Assembly: GCF_002029255.1 (NCBI RefSeq)
Contig: NZ_MZGT01000003.1
Span: forward strand, 62,001-126,000
Reading direction: 5' to 3'
From: Clostridium chromiireducens
GTDB taxonomy: Bacteria; Bacillota; Clostridia; Clostridiales; Clostridiaceae
DNA: 64,000 nt
Positions within the stretch are counted from its first letter, which is position 1. Each line of letters begins with the position of its first letter. Positions 45,744 to 55,600 of this stretch are shown here, in pieces. The notes beneath the pieces were generated by a model that was given only the letters and a program-made list of their open reading frames with translations, searched no databases and was not told the origin of the DNA. The position numbers and the translations under genes were made by a program.

Positions 45744-45826
45744 TATTGAATGCTCCCTTCTCTATTATATAAAATTCCATACTAATATTTAAATAATATA
45801 TTGACAGTAGTATAACAAATAAAGTG

Positions 45827-46116
45827 ACAAATGTAAAATAAAATTGAAAAAGATGAAATGGAAGATGACTAAGCAAAGAAGTATAATAAATATCAAAGTG
45901 TGCAAATGTAAAATTAAAATGTGCATTTATAAAATAAAAAATAAAAAAATGTAATAGTATATGTTGACAAAAGAATAAAAGGTTTGATATTATGTACTTA
46001 GAAATAAGAGATAAGGTTTACAAAAATCTGAAAGTCATTAAAAAGTGTGCAAATGTAAAAAAGATGGGGAATGTAAAAGTAAGATGCAAATGTAACGTGA
46101 AAATGTAACGTGAAAC
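45827..46116 (+). repeat. cluster of AAATGTAA-type direct repeats in the divergent promoter region
   Basis: Variants of GCAAATGTAAAA occur near 45829, 45903, 46049, 46069 (GAATGTAAAA), 46085 (GCAAATGTAACGTG) and 46100 (AAATGTAACGTGAAA). Several are preceded by GTGT or GAT. The last four are spaced 15-20 bases apart, downstream of the promoter at 45964. They may be binding sites of the divergent regulator or another protein. Confidence 0.55.
45964..45993 (+). promoter_or_regulatory. sigma-A promoter for the oligosaccharide ABC operon
   Basis: TTGACA (45964-45969) and TATTAT (45988-45993) with an 18-base spacer. It leaves a leader of about 160 bases that includes four of the AATGTAA repeats. 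Confidence 0.6.
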
Positions 46117-46161
46117 AATAATTATCCTATTTCTAGAATTAAATGAAAGGAGAAGATAAAT

Positions 46162-47121
46162 TTGAATATGACAAAAAGTATTTTGCCGAATGCAAATGAG
46201 TCAGAAACCAATAAAAAAAAGTCAAAAATGCATAGTAATTTAAAGTATATTAAAAAGAACTATCAATTATATCTTTTCTTCACGTTGCCGCCGCTCTTAT
46301 TATTAATTATTTTCAAGTATATTCCTATGGGAGGAGTGCTAATTGCCTTTGAAGATTATAGTGCTATTTTAGGAGTTTTTAATAGTCAGTGGGTAGGATT
46401 AAAACATTTTGAAAGATTTTTAGCTTCGCCAGATTTCATGAATTTATTAATGAATACTTTAAAGGTAAGTTTATATGGATTATTGTGGGGGTTCCCTGTT
46501 CCAATTATTCTTGCTTTACTTTTAGCAAGAATAAAGAGTGAGGGGATAAGGAAAAAGATTCAATTAATTATGTATGCTCCAAATTTTATTTCTGTAATTG
46601 TAATTTCTGGTATGATTATTATTTTCTTGTCACCAATTGGGCCAGTTAATCATATTTTTGGTACTGCAACAAACTTCATGACTATGCCTGGTGCATTTCG
46701 TACTATATATGTAGCTAGTGGAGTTTGGCAGGGAGCAGGTTGGGCTTCAATTATTTATACAGCAGCACTTTCAAATGCAAGTCAAGAATTAACAGAAGCA
46801 GCTGTTATAGATGGAGCAAATATTTTTCAACAGATTTTGAATGTTGATTTGCCTGCTATTAAACCAATTATGGTTATTCAATTTATTTTATCAGCAGGAA
46901 ATATTATGAGCGTAGGTTTTGAAAAAGCATTAGCGCTACAAACGGATTTGAACTTACCAGCATCAGAAATTTTACCAACTTATGTTTATAAAATGGGTCT
47001 TCTTAATGGAGATTATAGTTTTTCAACAGCTGTAGGTTTGTTTAATTCAGTTATTAATATAGTTTTATTAATAGTTGTGAATTCAATTGTTAAAAAATTA
47101 AATGAAGGGGAAGGAATATAA
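46162..47121 (+). CDS. oligosaccharide ABC permease 1 (LplB-like)
   Basis: 319 residues, start TTG 46162 nine bases after GGAG (ATG 46168 is farther away). After a charged cytoplasmic N-terminus there are six membrane helices, with the permease coupling motif EAAVIDGANIFQQILNVDLPAIKP (landmark EAAVIDGA, about residue 213). Extended N-terminus and sequence (YLFFTLPPLLLLIIFKYIPMGG) place it in the LplB subfamily for complex oligosaccharides. It pairs with the permease at 47123 and the lipoprotein at 48060. No ATPase gene is in the operon; a shared MsmK-type ATPase from elsewhere is expected. Confidence 0.93.
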   Translation: MNMTKSILPNANESETNKKKSKMHSNLKYIKKNYQLYLFFTLPPLLLLIIFKYIPMGGVLIAFEDYSAILGVFNSQWVGLKHFERFLASPDFMNLLMNTLKVSLYGLLWGFPVPIILALLLARIKSEGIRKKIQLIMYAPNFISVIVISGMIIIFLSPIGPVNHIFGTATNFMTMPGAFRTIYVASGVWQGAGWASIIYTAALSNASQELTEAAVIDGANIFQQILNVDLPAIKPIMVIQFILSAGNIMSVGFEKALALQTDLNLPASEILPTYVYKMGLLNGDYSFSTAVGLFNSVINIVLLIVVNSIVKKLNEGEGI

Positions 47122-47122
47122 G

Positions 47123-48025
47123 ATGGATACGAAAATGAAGAAATTCAAACGATTATCATTTTCTGATAAATTTATTACAATAAGTGGTTACTTAGGAATG
47201 GTTCTTTTCGTATTAGCGATTATTATACCGCTTATATATGTAGTTATTGCTTCTTTTATGGATCCAACTACATTAAGTAATCAAGGTATAACATTTGATT
47301 TTAGTAAGTGGTCAACAGAAGGATATACAAGGGTATTTAAAGACGATATGATTTTAAGAGGTTTCTTAAATTCTATATTCTATTCTACTGGATTTGCATT
47401 AATTTCAGTTGGGGCTACAATTTTAGCTGCATACCCATTATCTAGACCAGATTTTGTGGGAAAAAAGTTTATTACTACTTTATATGTTATTACTATGTTT
47501 TTTGGTGGAGGGTTAATGCCAACATATCTTTTAATAGATAATTTAAAAATGATTAATACAGTGTGGGCAATTCTACTTCCAGGTGCAATTAACGTATGGA
47601 ATATTATACTCGCAAGAACTTACTTCCAAAGTTTACCGAAAGAGTTAAGGGAAGCATCTGCTATAGATGGTGCAAGTGATATTACACATTTCTTTAAAAT
47701 TATGCTTCCAATATGTAAACCAATTATTGCAGTGTTACTTTTATATCAATTTGTAGCACAGTGGAATAGTTACTTTGATGCCATGATTTATTTGGATGAT
47801 GCTCAATTACAGCCTTTACAATTAGTAATTAGATCAATTTTAATTCAAAATACACCAAAGGCAGGTATGATTGCAGATATTCAAAGTTCTGCAGCAATGG
47901 CTAAAATTGCACAATTATTAAAATACTCTACTATTGTTGTTTCCAGTTTACCTTTACTTATCATGTATCCATTTTTCCAAAAGTATTTTGATAAAGGAAT
48001 AATGGCAGGGTCAGTAAAAGGTTAA
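47123..48025 (+). CDS. oligosaccharide ABC permease 2
   Basis: 300 residues from ATG 47123, 7 bases after AAGGA; an earlier in-frame ATG (47102) lies inside the preceding gene. Six membrane helices and the coupling motif REASAIDGASDITHFFKIMLP (landmark EASAIDGAS). LplC/YtcP-type partner of the permease upstream; the two ORFs are separated by a single base, which suggests translational coupling. Followed 34 bases later by the solute-binding protein. Confidence 0.93.
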   Translation: MDTKMKKFKRLSFSDKFITISGYLGMVLFVLAIIIPLIYVVIASFMDPTTLSNQGITFDFSKWSTEGYTRVFKDDMILRGFLNSIFYSTGFALISVGATILAAYPLSRPDFVGKKFITTLYVITMFFGGGLMPTYLLIDNLKMINTVWAILLPGAINVWNIILARTYFQSLPKELREASAIDGASDITHFFKIMLPICKPIIAVLLLYQFVAQWNSYFDAMIYLDDAQLQPLQLVIRSILIQNTPKAGMIADIQSSAAMAKIAQLLKYSTIVVSSLPLLIMYPFFQKYFDKGIMAGSVKG

Positions 48026-48059
48026 ATAATAAATATATGTTAAGGAAGGGGAAAATAAT

Positions 48060-49673
48060 ATGAGAACAAGTAAAATCAAAAAATTAGTTAGCATTTCATT
48101 AGCTATGTTAACAGTATTATCATTTACAGCATGTAGCGGTGGAACAAGTAACAAAGGGGAAACAAGTGCAATAAAAGATGTTTCATTTCCATTAAAAGAA
48201 ACAGCATCTTTAAAAATGCTTACAAGTGCACCATCAATTTCTACTCAAGATCCAAATGAAAGAGTTATTTTTCAAAGATTAGAGAAAGAAACAAATGTTC
48301 ACATTGATTGGACATGTTATCCAGATGAACAATTTGCTGATAAGAAGAATTTAGCATTATCAAAAAAAGATACACTTCCAGATGTAGTATTTAACGCTGG
48401 GATGAATAATAATGATTTACTTCGTTATTCAAAACAAGGTGTTATAGTTCCTGTTGAAGATTTAATAGACAAATATATGCCGAATTTTAAAAAAGTTCTA
48501 GCAGAAAAACCAGAGTATAAGAAAATGATTACTGCACCAGATGGGCACATTTACTCATTCCCATGGATAGAAGAATTAGGAAGCGGAAAAGAAGCTATTC
48601 AAGCAATTGGAGATATTCCATGGATCAATAAAAAATGGCTTGATGAATTAGGTCTTCAAGTACCAAAAACAACTGATGAATTAGTTACAGTTTTAAAAGC
48701 ATTTAGGGATAAACACCCTGAAGGAAAAACAGATGTAATTCCAATGTCATTTATAATTAATGGTGTAAATGAAGATCCGGGATTTATACTTGGGGCATTT
48801 GGATTGGGGGATAATGGAGATCATTATCTAGTAAATAGTGATAAGAAAGTAGTTTATTCAACTGTTCAAGATGGATATAAAGAAGGTATTAAATACCTTA
48901 ATAAGCTTCAAGCAGAAGGTCTCATAGATCCAGAAGCATTTACTCAAAAATGGGACACTTTTGTAGCAAAAGGTAAGAGTGGTCGTTATGGTATGATTTT
49001 TACATGGGATAGTTCGAATGTATCAGTAAATAAAAATGATTTTATTCCACTTCCAGCACTTGCAGGTCCTACTGGAATTGTTAATGCTACTAGACAAAAT
49101 GCAATGGGTGTTGATGTGGGAAGATGTGTTATAACATCAGGAAATAAGAACTTAGAATTAACAGCAAAATGGATTGATAAGTTATACGATCCTGTTCAAT
49201 CAGTACAAGATAACTGGGGAACATATGGTGATGAGAAAAATGCCAATATATTTGAATTAACAGCAGATAAAACTTTAAAACATTTACCTTTAGGCAAAGC
49301 ATCTCCATGGGAAGTTCGTGCAAACCAATTTGTTGGAGGACCATTAGCAATTCTTAATAGTTATTATGGAAAATATACAACATCTCCAGATGATGCACAA
49401 GAAAGATTAGATATAATTCGTAATACTTATGTAAAAGATATGAAGGCAGAAAATATCTACCCAGTTGTATTTATGTCACAAGAAGATATTGATACACTTA
49501 CACAATATGAAACAGCAGTAAAAGCATATACAGAACGTAAAAAAGCTGAATGGATTTTAAATGGTGGTATTGATGCTGAATGGGATTCTTATTTACAAGA
49601 AATGGACAAACTTGGACTACAAAAAATATTAGATATTAAACAAAAATATTTAGATGCATACTTTGCAAAATAA
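48060..49673 (+). CDS. oligosaccharide-binding lipoprotein of the ABC importer
   Basis: 537 residues, large like LplA-type binding proteins. Lipoprotein signal with lipobox LSFTAC (lipidated Cys C25), then a Ser/Gly linker. The mature domain shows the extracellular solute-binding pattern (KLMLTSAPS-like start LKMLTSAPSIST, GHIYSFPWIEELG, PWINKKWLDELGLQVPKT). It captures oligosaccharide outside the membrane and delivers it to the two permeases. The GH32 enzyme downstream points to fructo-oligosaccharides as the cargo (inference). Ribosome site AAGGAAGGGG lies about 7 bases before ATG. Confidence 0.93.
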   Translation: MRTSKIKKLVSISLAMLTVLSFTACSGGTSNKGETSAIKDVSFPLKETASLKMLTSAPSISTQDPNERVIFQRLEKETNVHIDWTCYPDEQFADKKNLALSKKDTLPDVVFNAGMNNNDLLRYSKQGVIVPVEDLIDKYMPNFKKVLAEKPEYKKMITAPDGHIYSFPWIEELGSGKEAIQAIGDIPWINKKWLDELGLQVPKTTDELVTVLKAFRDKHPEGKTDVIPMSFIINGVNEDPGFILGAFGLGDNGDHYLVNSDKKVVYSTVQDGYKEGIKYLNKLQAEGLIDPEAFTQKWDTFVAKGKSGRYGMIFTWDSSNVSVNKNDFIPLPALAGPTGIVNATRQNAMGVDVGRCVITSGNKNLELTAKWIDKLYDPVQSVQDNWGTYGDEKNANIFELTADKTLKHLPLGKASPWEVRANQFVGGPLAILNSYYGKYTTSPDDAQERLDIIRNTYVKDMKAENIYPVVFMSQEDIDTLTQYETAVKAYTERKKAEWILNGGIDAEWDSYLQEMDKLGLQKILDIKQKYLDAYFAK

Positions 49674-49680
49674 TACTTAT

Positions 49681-49704
49681 ATAAGCGACTTTAGGGTCGC
49701 TTAT
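49681..49704 (+). other. intra-operon hairpin between binding protein and GH32 genes
   Basis: Perfect 9-base stem ATAAGCGAC/GTCGCTTAT with loop TTTAGG and no T run. Such hairpins often stabilise the upstream binding-protein mRNA relative to the downstream gene. Confidence 0.6.
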
Positions 49705-49736
49705 GTAATATCTATGATAATTGAAAGGAAATGATT

Positions 49737-51224
49737 ATGAATAATATAGTGAGAAATAATAGTGAAGTTTTAGACAAAGCAAGAGTTTTTGAAGAAGAAT
49801 CTATAAAAACTATTCCAGAAGGACAGAAACCTTCATTTCATTTATCTTCACCAATAGGTTGGATTAATGATCCAAATGGATTTTCAAAATTTGCAGGGGA
49901 ATACCATCTTTTCTATCAATATCATCCATATGATACTAAATGGGGTCCAATGCATTGGGGCCATAGTAAAACAAAAGATTTTATAAAGTGGGAGCAACTG
50001 CCGGCAGCTCTTGCACCAGATCAAGTATATGATATGGGAGGATGTTTTTCAGGAAGTGCCGTAGAGTCAGATGGAAAGCACATACTTATGTATACTGGAG
50101 TATTAGATGAAGTTCAAGAAGATGGCTCTCATTTAATTAGACAAACTCAATGTATTGCTATAGGAGATGGCATAAATTATGAAAAATTAGATAGTAATCC
50201 TGTTATTACTAGTTTTTCTTTACCAGAAGGCAGCAACCTAGAAGATTTCAGAGATCCTAAGATATGGAAAGAAGGAGATGACTTTTATGTTGTAGTCGGC
50301 AGCAGACATGCTGATGGAAGTGGACAAATTCTTTTATATAAATCAAAGGATTTAAGAGGATGGACATTTGTTACTATTCTTGATAGATGTGAAAATAAAA
50401 TAGGCCGCATGTGGGAATGTCCAGATTTCTTTAATGTTGATGGAACTGATATTATGATAATTTCACCAATGGAAGTAAAGGCACAAGAGCTAAAATTTCA
50501 TAATGGACACAATACAGTGTATTTAATTGGTAAATATAATAAGGAAAATCATAAATTTAATAGGGAAGATTATGGAACTATAGATTTTGGCTTAGATTTC
50601 TATGCGCCTCAAACCCTTGAAACAGAAGATGGAAGAAGAATTATGATTGGATGGATGCAATCTTGGGAAAATAATATTGTTCCAAAGGACATTAAATGGT
50701 GTGGAATGATGAGCATTCCTAGAGAACTGACAATAAAGGATGGACAATTAATTCAAAATCCAATTAGAGAAATTAAGAATTACTATAAGAATACTGTGAA
50801 ATATGAAAATGTATCAGTTAAGGATGAGGTGCAATTGGAAGGTATATCAGGAAGAGAATTAGATATGTCCGTTGAAATTAATGGTGCAGCTTGCGAAGAA
50901 TTTATAATTAAGATTGCTAAAAATAAGGAATATGAAACATTAATTACCTTTGATCCAATAAAAAATCTAGTTTCATTTGATAGAAGTTATTCAGCAAGAC
51001 TTAGTGATGCGCTGCATAAGAGAGAAATGAATGTAAGGAATCAAAATGGAAAGGTTAAGTTAAGACTAATTATTGATAAGTATTCTGCAGAAATTTTTGT
51101 GAATGATGGTGAACAAGTAATGACATCAACTTTTTACACTGCTCTAGATGCAACAGATATTTCGTTTTATGCCAAGGGAGAAGCTGAAATAAATATTGAA
51201 AAACATAGTATTGTTCTACATTAA
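49737..51224 (+). CDS. cytoplasmic GH32 beta-fructosidase
   Basis: 495 residues from ATG 49737 (7 bases after AAAGGA; ATG 49731 is too close). No signal peptide. GH32 five-blade propeller with nucleophile Asp in GWINDPNGF (D45), the FRDPK stabiliser and the acid/base Glu in WECPDFF, then a C-terminal beta-sandwich (IIDKYSAEIFVNDGEQ). It hydrolyses terminal beta-fructosyl bonds of imported oligosaccharides or sucrose (or its 6-phosphate). Being the last gene of the ABC operon, it probably works on ABC-imported fructo-oligosaccharides. Fructose released inside can be phosphorylated by the fructokinase at 54365. Confidence 0.94.
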   Translation: MNNIVRNNSEVLDKARVFEEESIKTIPEGQKPSFHLSSPIGWINDPNGFSKFAGEYHLFYQYHPYDTKWGPMHWGHSKTKDFIKWEQLPAALAPDQVYDMGGCFSGSAVESDGKHILMYTGVLDEVQEDGSHLIRQTQCIAIGDGINYEKLDSNPVITSFSLPEGSNLEDFRDPKIWKEGDDFYVVVGSRHADGSGQILLYKSKDLRGWTFVTILDRCENKIGRMWECPDFFNVDGTDIMIISPMEVKAQELKFHNGHNTVYLIGKYNKENHKFNREDYGTIDFGLDFYAPQTLETEDGRRIMIGWMQSWENNIVPKDIKWCGMMSIPRELTIKDGQLIQNPIREIKNYYKNTVKYENVSVKDEVQLEGISGRELDMSVEINGAACEEFIIKIAKNKEYETLITFDPIKNLVSFDRSYSARLSDALHKREMNVRNQNGKVKLRLIIDKYSAEIFVNDGEQVMTSTFYTALDATDISFYAKGEAEINIEKHSIVLH

Positions 51225-51248
51225 AAATTATATTCAGATGTATTAATA

Positions 51249-51285
51249 AAGTGACTAAATTAGATTTCGTAATTTAGGCACTTTT
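51249..51285 (+). terminator. terminator of the ABC importer/GH32 operon
   Basis: AAGTGACTAAATT pairs with AATTTAGGCACTT with one central mismatch, 9-base loop, then TTTT at the stem end. Confidence 0.7.
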
Positions 51286-51412
51286 AAATGAATGAAGAGT
51301 TTCTGATAAAAAACATTAATATTTTGAAACACGAAAGTTGAAATTCGGTTTCAATGTAGAGTTTAATAAGGTGATAAAATTTGTTAAATATCATGGAATG
51401 TAGGTGAAACTT

Positions 51413-53134
51413 ATGATTAAATTACTTAATAATTTTAAAATTGCATCCAAATTAATTTTTTCATTTATTTGCATTGCAGCATTTACAGGAGTTATTGGGT
51501 ATATAGGAATATACAATATGGATAAATTAAATACTAATGCTAAGTTAATGTACGAATATAACTTTAAATCTATAGAAATATTGAGTGAGCTAAAGCAAAA
51601 TTATTCAGTGATTAGTGCAGATTTAATTACACTATGTTATAAGGACGGAATAGGAATAGGTGAAATTAAGGATACATCTAATGAGGTACAGGACTTATTT
51701 AAAAAGAACACAGAACTTTTAGACATTTATAAAGACGAGTTACTTAAAGAAAGTCAGAAAGGCACATTTGAGTCAATTGAAACATATGCAAAAGAATATT
51801 CTGATGTTGGAAATATAATATGTAATTTTGTTGCAAAAGGAGACTATAAATCTGCAATAGGAGGAATCATTATAAGTTCTAAAACAAGACAGACTCTTTT
51901 TAATTCGCTTGATTTAATAATTAATATGAATACGGATGAGGCAGCTTGGACATCTGAAAATAATACTATAAGATACATTGACTCCAGAACCACAGTTATA
52001 TTAATTACTATTTTTGTATTTATTGTTGCTATAGTGTTCGGAATTTTAATGTCATTAGCAATTTCGAGACAATTGAAAAAGATTGTAATTTTTTCTAAAG
52101 CAATAGGTAATGGAGATTTAACTCAAAAAGTAGATATTAGATTTAAGGATGAAATAGGAGACGTTGCAATAGCATTAAATAAAGCAAAAGAAAACATTAA
52201 AGTACTGATATCTGAAATTGTTAATAGTTCTAGTGAAGTTAATACTACTAGCAGAGGCCTATCAGCAACAATAGAGGAAGTCTTTTCTACAATGAAAAAT
52301 GTTAGCGATTCTACTGAGCAAATAGCTAAAGGTATGCAGGACTTAAGTGCTGCAACTGAAGAAGTAAGTGCATCAGCAGAGGGAATAGTAAGTGCAACAA
52401 ATGGGTTAAGTAACAAAGCAAATAAAAGTTTTAAATCTGCAACAGAAATTAAAAAAAGAGCCGTAGAAATAAAAGAAAAAGCAATACAAAATATTGAACA
52501 AGGTAATAAAATCTATGAAGAAAATCGGATGAACATTTTAAAAGCTATAGAGGATAGCAAAGTTGTTCAAGAGGTTAAAATTATGGCGGATTCTATAGGT
52601 GATATAGCAGAACAAACAAATTTACTTGCATTAAATGCAGCAATAGAAGCTGCAAGAGCAGGGGAAATGGGAAAAGGATTTGCAGTAGTTGCTGAAGAGG
52701 TAAGAACTCTTGCAGAACAGTCATCAGGAGCAGTGGCTAGTATTCAAGGAATGGTATATAAAATACAAGATGCATTTAATAATCTATCTAATAGTGGACA
52801 AGAGGTTCTATCCTATCTCGAAAATAGTGTTAAGCCAAGCTATGAATTACTTAAAAATACTGGAGTTCAGTATGAAGAAGATGCTGAGTTTGTTAATAAT
52901 ATAGCAAGTGATATATATAATTCATCAGAACAAATGAAGGAAGTAATAAATCAAATAAATTCCGCGTTAGGAAGTTTATCAGATACAGCAGCAGAATCTG
53001 CGGCTAGTTCAGAAGAGATATTAGTTAGCATAAATGAAATTACTTTAGCTGTTGATGAAGTGGCAAAATCGTCCCAAAGTCAAGCAGAAACAGCACAAAA
53101 TCTAAGTGGACTATCGCAAAAATTTACTATTTAA
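51413..53134 (+). CDS. methyl-accepting chemotaxis protein with four-helix sensor
   Basis: 573 residues from ATG 51413 (GTG 51404 overlaps the AGGTGA site). First membrane helix about 12-35, an extracytoplasmic all-helical 4HB-type sensor (about 36-185), second helix ([20 protein letters not shown]), HAMP ([22 protein letters not shown]), and the signalling coiled coil with tip [20 protein letters not shown]. Located among fructan genes, it may sense fructo-oligosaccharides directly or through a binding protein, unproven. Its stop codon falls exactly where a fructokinase fragment begins, so a rearrangement joined them; the C-terminus (SQKFTI) nevertheless looks normal. Confidence 0.93.
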   Translation: MIKLLNNFKIASKLIFSFICIAAFTGVIGYIGIYNMDKLNTNAKLMYEYNFKSIEILSELKQNYSVISADLITLCYKDGIGIGEIKDTSNEVQDLFKKNTELLDIYKDELLKESQKGTFESIETYAKEYSDVGNIICNFVAKGDYKSAIGGIIISSKTRQTLFNSLDLIINMNTDEAAWTSENNTIRYIDSRTTVILITIFVFIVAIVFGILMSLAISRQLKKIVIFSKAIGNGDLTQKVDIRFKDEIGDVAIALNKAKENIKVLISEIVNSSSEVNTTSRGLSATIEEVFSTMKNVSDSTEQIAKGMQDLSAATEEVSASAEGIVSATNGLSNKANKSFKSATEIKKRAVEIKEKAIQNIEQGNKIYEENRMNILKAIEDSKVVQEVKIMADSIGDIAEQTNLLALNAAIEAARAGEMGKGFAVVAEEVRTLAEQSSGAVASIQGMVYKIQDAFNNLSNSGQEVLSYLENSVKPSYELLKNTGVQYEEDAEFVNNIASDIYNSSEQMKEVINQINSALGSLSDTAAESAASSEEILVSINEITLAVDEVAKSSQSQAETAQNLSGLSQKFTI

Positions 53135-53315
53135 TGTTGCTTCTTGTGTTAAAAAGTTAGGCGGAAAATCTCAAATAATTACTAAGCTTGGTAATGATCC
53201 ATTTGGAGATTTTCTTGAAGAAAAATTATCACGTATTGGAATAGATATAAAATCTATTATTAGATCTAAAGCTGATAACGCAGGACTATCATCTATTTTT
53301 TCTATTATACTCTAA
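53133..53315 (+). pseudogene. fragment of a PfkB-family fructokinase (N-terminal region)
   Basis: Reads [20 protein letters not shown], then NDPFGDFLEEKLSRIGIDIKS. This corresponds to about residues 35-90 of PfkB fructokinases (consensus APANVA-C-SKLGG...GNDPFGDFL). The start and the rest of the kinase are absent. It is similar to, but not a copy of, the intact fructokinase at 54365. Confidence 0.78.
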
Positions 53316-53334
53316 ATTAAGGAGATTAAATAAT

Positions 53335-54318
53335 ATGGTAAGCATAACTAAGACAAAGGTTTTAAATGAGCAAATAATAAAAATGACAAAGAAAGCATTT
53401 GGAGAAGACGTAGTAGTGCAAGACATAATAGAGTTAAAGGGCGGTTTTTTCAACACTGCATATATTATAGTTTTTAATGATGGACGAAAAGTAGTACTTA
53501 AGATATCACCTATGAAAGACCTAAAGGTAATGAGATATGAAAATAACATTATGGAAACTGAGGTATTTGTTTTAAATAAAATGCATTCTATTGAAGGGAT
53601 TCCTGTTCCTAGAGTTTTGTATTATGACAAGAGCGGTGAAATTATTAACTGCGAGTTTTTATTTATGGAATTTGTTGATGGAAGACCTCTTAATGAGATA
53701 CGTAATGAGCTTACAGAAAAACAATATGCGAAAATTTCCTCGAATCTAGTAGACATTGTTAGGAAGATAAATGGAATAGAAGGAGAATATTTTGGATGCA
53801 TTTCTCAAGAAAATAAAAGATTTTCTACATGGTATGAAGCTTTTTTTAATATGGTTAAAGAGCTTTTAGAAGATGCTGAAGATGTAGGAATTTCATTTCC
53901 TTTTGAAAACAATAAATTATATAGAATAATTAATGGGCATAGAGATTCGTTAAATAAAGTAACAAAGCCATTACTTATTCATAAAGATCTGTGGGAAGGA
54001 AATATCGTTATAGATCCTAAAACTATTAAAATTGTTGGAGTTTTAGATTGTGAACGCGCAATATTCGGAGATCCTTTACTTGAACCAATATGTGGATATT
54101 TTTGGGACAATAAAAATCTTATGAATACGTTTGTTGGAAGAGAAGATTTAAATAGAGACGAATACGTAAGATTCACACTATATAAAGTATACTTATACCT
54201 TATTGAGGTAATAGAGTGTAATTATAGACAATATCCAGGTGAAGATAGAGACAAGTGGGCAAGATCGCAGATTAATCAAGCATTAAAAGAATTAGAAAAA
54301 ATACATTCAGAAGATTAA
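53335..54318 (+). CDS. APH/choline-kinase-like small-molecule kinase
   Basis: 327 residues with the protein-kinase-like fold of aminoglycoside and fructosamine kinases: nucleotide region LKGGFFNTAYIIVFNDGRKVVLKI with the conserved Lys, LFMEFVDGRPL hinge, catalytic loop LLIHKDLWEGNIVI (H-x-D-x4-N) and metal Asp in GVLDCERAIFGDP. Substrate cannot be deduced. Its place between a fructokinase fragment and a fructokinase suggests a sugar or a sugar-derived amine, for example a fructosamine. Aminoglycoside resistance is an unlikely alternative. GGAGA lies 9 bases before ATG; fructokinase follows after 46 bases. Confidence 0.85.
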   Translation: MVSITKTKVLNEQIIKMTKKAFGEDVVVQDIIELKGGFFNTAYIIVFNDGRKVVLKISPMKDLKVMRYENNIMETEVFVLNKMHSIEGIPVPRVLYYDKSGEIINCEFLFMEFVDGRPLNEIRNELTEKQYAKISSNLVDIVRKINGIEGEYFGCISQENKRFSTWYEAFFNMVKELLEDAEDVGISFPFENNKLYRIINGHRDSLNKVTKPLLIHKDLWEGNIVIDPKTIKIVGVLDCERAIFGDPLLEPICGYFWDNKNLMNTFVGREDLNRDEYVRFTLYKVYLYLIEVIECNYRQYPGEDRDKWARSQINQALKELEKIHSED

Positions 54319-54364
54319 ATTTAGTAGTTATATAAAAAAAGAAATAAAAATGGAGGGATAAATT

Positions 54365-55309
54365 ATGAGTAAAAATATTTTTTGTATAGGAGAGCTTTTA
54401 ATTGACATGGTTTGTGTTGATAATAAAGGGCTGAAAGATGGAGAAAAATTTGAAAAAAAAGCAGGTGGAGCACCAGCAAATGTTGCAGCTTGTATTTCAA
54501 AATTAGAGGGGAATGCTTATTTTTTAGGACAAGTGGGAAATGACTTTTTTGGAAAACATCTAATAGGATTACTAAAAGATTTAAATATCAATACAGAAAT
54601 GGCTGTAGAAAAAGGCAGTACAACAATAGCTTTAGTTGGTATAGATGCAAATGGTGAGCGTAATTTTGATTTTCTAAGAGGAAGTGATGGGGAGTATTCA
54701 TTTGATAATATTGATTTATCAAAGATAACTAATTCAGATATAGTTCACTTTGGTTCAGCTACAGGATTTTTAGAAGGAGAATTAAAGAAGACATATTTTA
54801 AATTATTAGAATATGCAAAATCTAATAATATTTATATATCCTTTGATCCAAACTATCGAGATGCTCTAATAACATCAGATAAATTAGAGCTGTTTATTGA
54901 AGATAGCATTAAGTTTATAAGGGAAAGTGAGTTTACCAAGTTAAGTGATGAAGAATTATTTTTACTAACTAAAGAAAAAGATATAACAGCTGGAGTTAAT
55001 AGGTTACATGAATTAGGTGTTAAAGTTGTAACTATTACGTTAGGATCTAAAGGAACATATCTAAGTGTTAATGGAGAAAATGCAATAATTCCATCTATTC
55101 AAATTAAGCAAGTGGATTCAACTGGTGCTGGGGATGCATTTGTTGGAGCTGTATTAAAACAAGTATCTGATATTGAAGATAAGCAAAATATAAGCTTTGA
55201 AGAATGGAAAAATATAATTACATTCGCTAATAAAGTAGGAGCAATTACATGTACAAATTATGGTGCAATAGCATCAATGCCTACAGTGAGTCAAGTGAAC
55301 TTATGTTAA
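54365..55309 (+). CDS. scrK: fructokinase (PfkB family)
   Basis: 314 residues. N-terminal IGELLIDMV, the sugar-site KAGGAPANVAACISKLEG (about residues 37-54), GNDFFGKHL and the ATP-site/catalytic STGAGDAFVGAVL near residue 250. It phosphorylates free fructose to fructose-6-phosphate, as needed for fructose released in the cytoplasm by the GH32 enzyme. GGAGGG lies about 7 bases before ATG. A ribokinase-type sugar other than fructose cannot be excluded, but context favours fructose. Confidence 0.9.
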   Translation: MSKNIFCIGELLIDMVCVDNKGLKDGEKFEKKAGGAPANVAACISKLEGNAYFLGQVGNDFFGKHLIGLLKDLNINTEMAVEKGSTTIALVGIDANGERNFDFLRGSDGEYSFDNIDLSKITNSDIVHFGSATGFLEGELKKTYFKLLEYAKSNNIYISFDPNYRDALITSDKLELFIEDSIKFIRESEFTKLSDEELFLLTKEKDITAGVNRLHELGVKVVTITLGSKGTYLSVNGENAIIPSIQIKQVDSTGAGDAFVGAVLKQVSDIEDKQNISFEEWKNIITFANKVGAITCTNYGAIASMPTVSQVNLC

Positions 55310-55365
55310 CTTATATATTAAGAAAATATGAAGGAATAAATTATAGTATAAAGATTTCTTTATGA

Positions 55366-55593
55366 GATATAAAGACTTATGCATATGCTATAAAGAAACC
55401 GGGGACAAGCTGCCTCTTCATTGAACCAGAAATGTGGGAGTTGCTTTATGTAATTCAAGATATAGTTAAGGAATATGGTGTAGATATATTACCTGAAATT
55501 CATGAACATTATACAATTCAATATAAGATTGCAGAAAAAGGTTTCTGGAACAATAAGCATCCCAAATTAAAACTACGGATTAAAGAAAGGTGA
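55366..55593 (+). pseudogene. fragment of a GH13 sucrose phosphorylase
   Basis: An open stretch without a proper start encodes KTYAYAIKKPGTSCLFIEP, then LLPEIHEHY-type sequence (ILPEIHEHYTIQYKIAEKG), ending in unrelated residues and TGA at 55591. This matches the catalytic-domain centre of GH13 subfamily 18 sucrose phosphorylases, where the Glu of LPE-HEHY is the acid/base. About 75 of roughly 480 residues remain. The TGA directly precedes the LevR ribosome site. Confidence 0.65.
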
Positions 55594-55600
55594 TAATGCT

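Noticed and set aside
53106-53315. 69-residue open frame starting inside the chemoreceptor gene
   Set aside because: The part inside the chemoreceptor is out of frame; only the segment from 53133 has meaning, as a fructokinase fragment.
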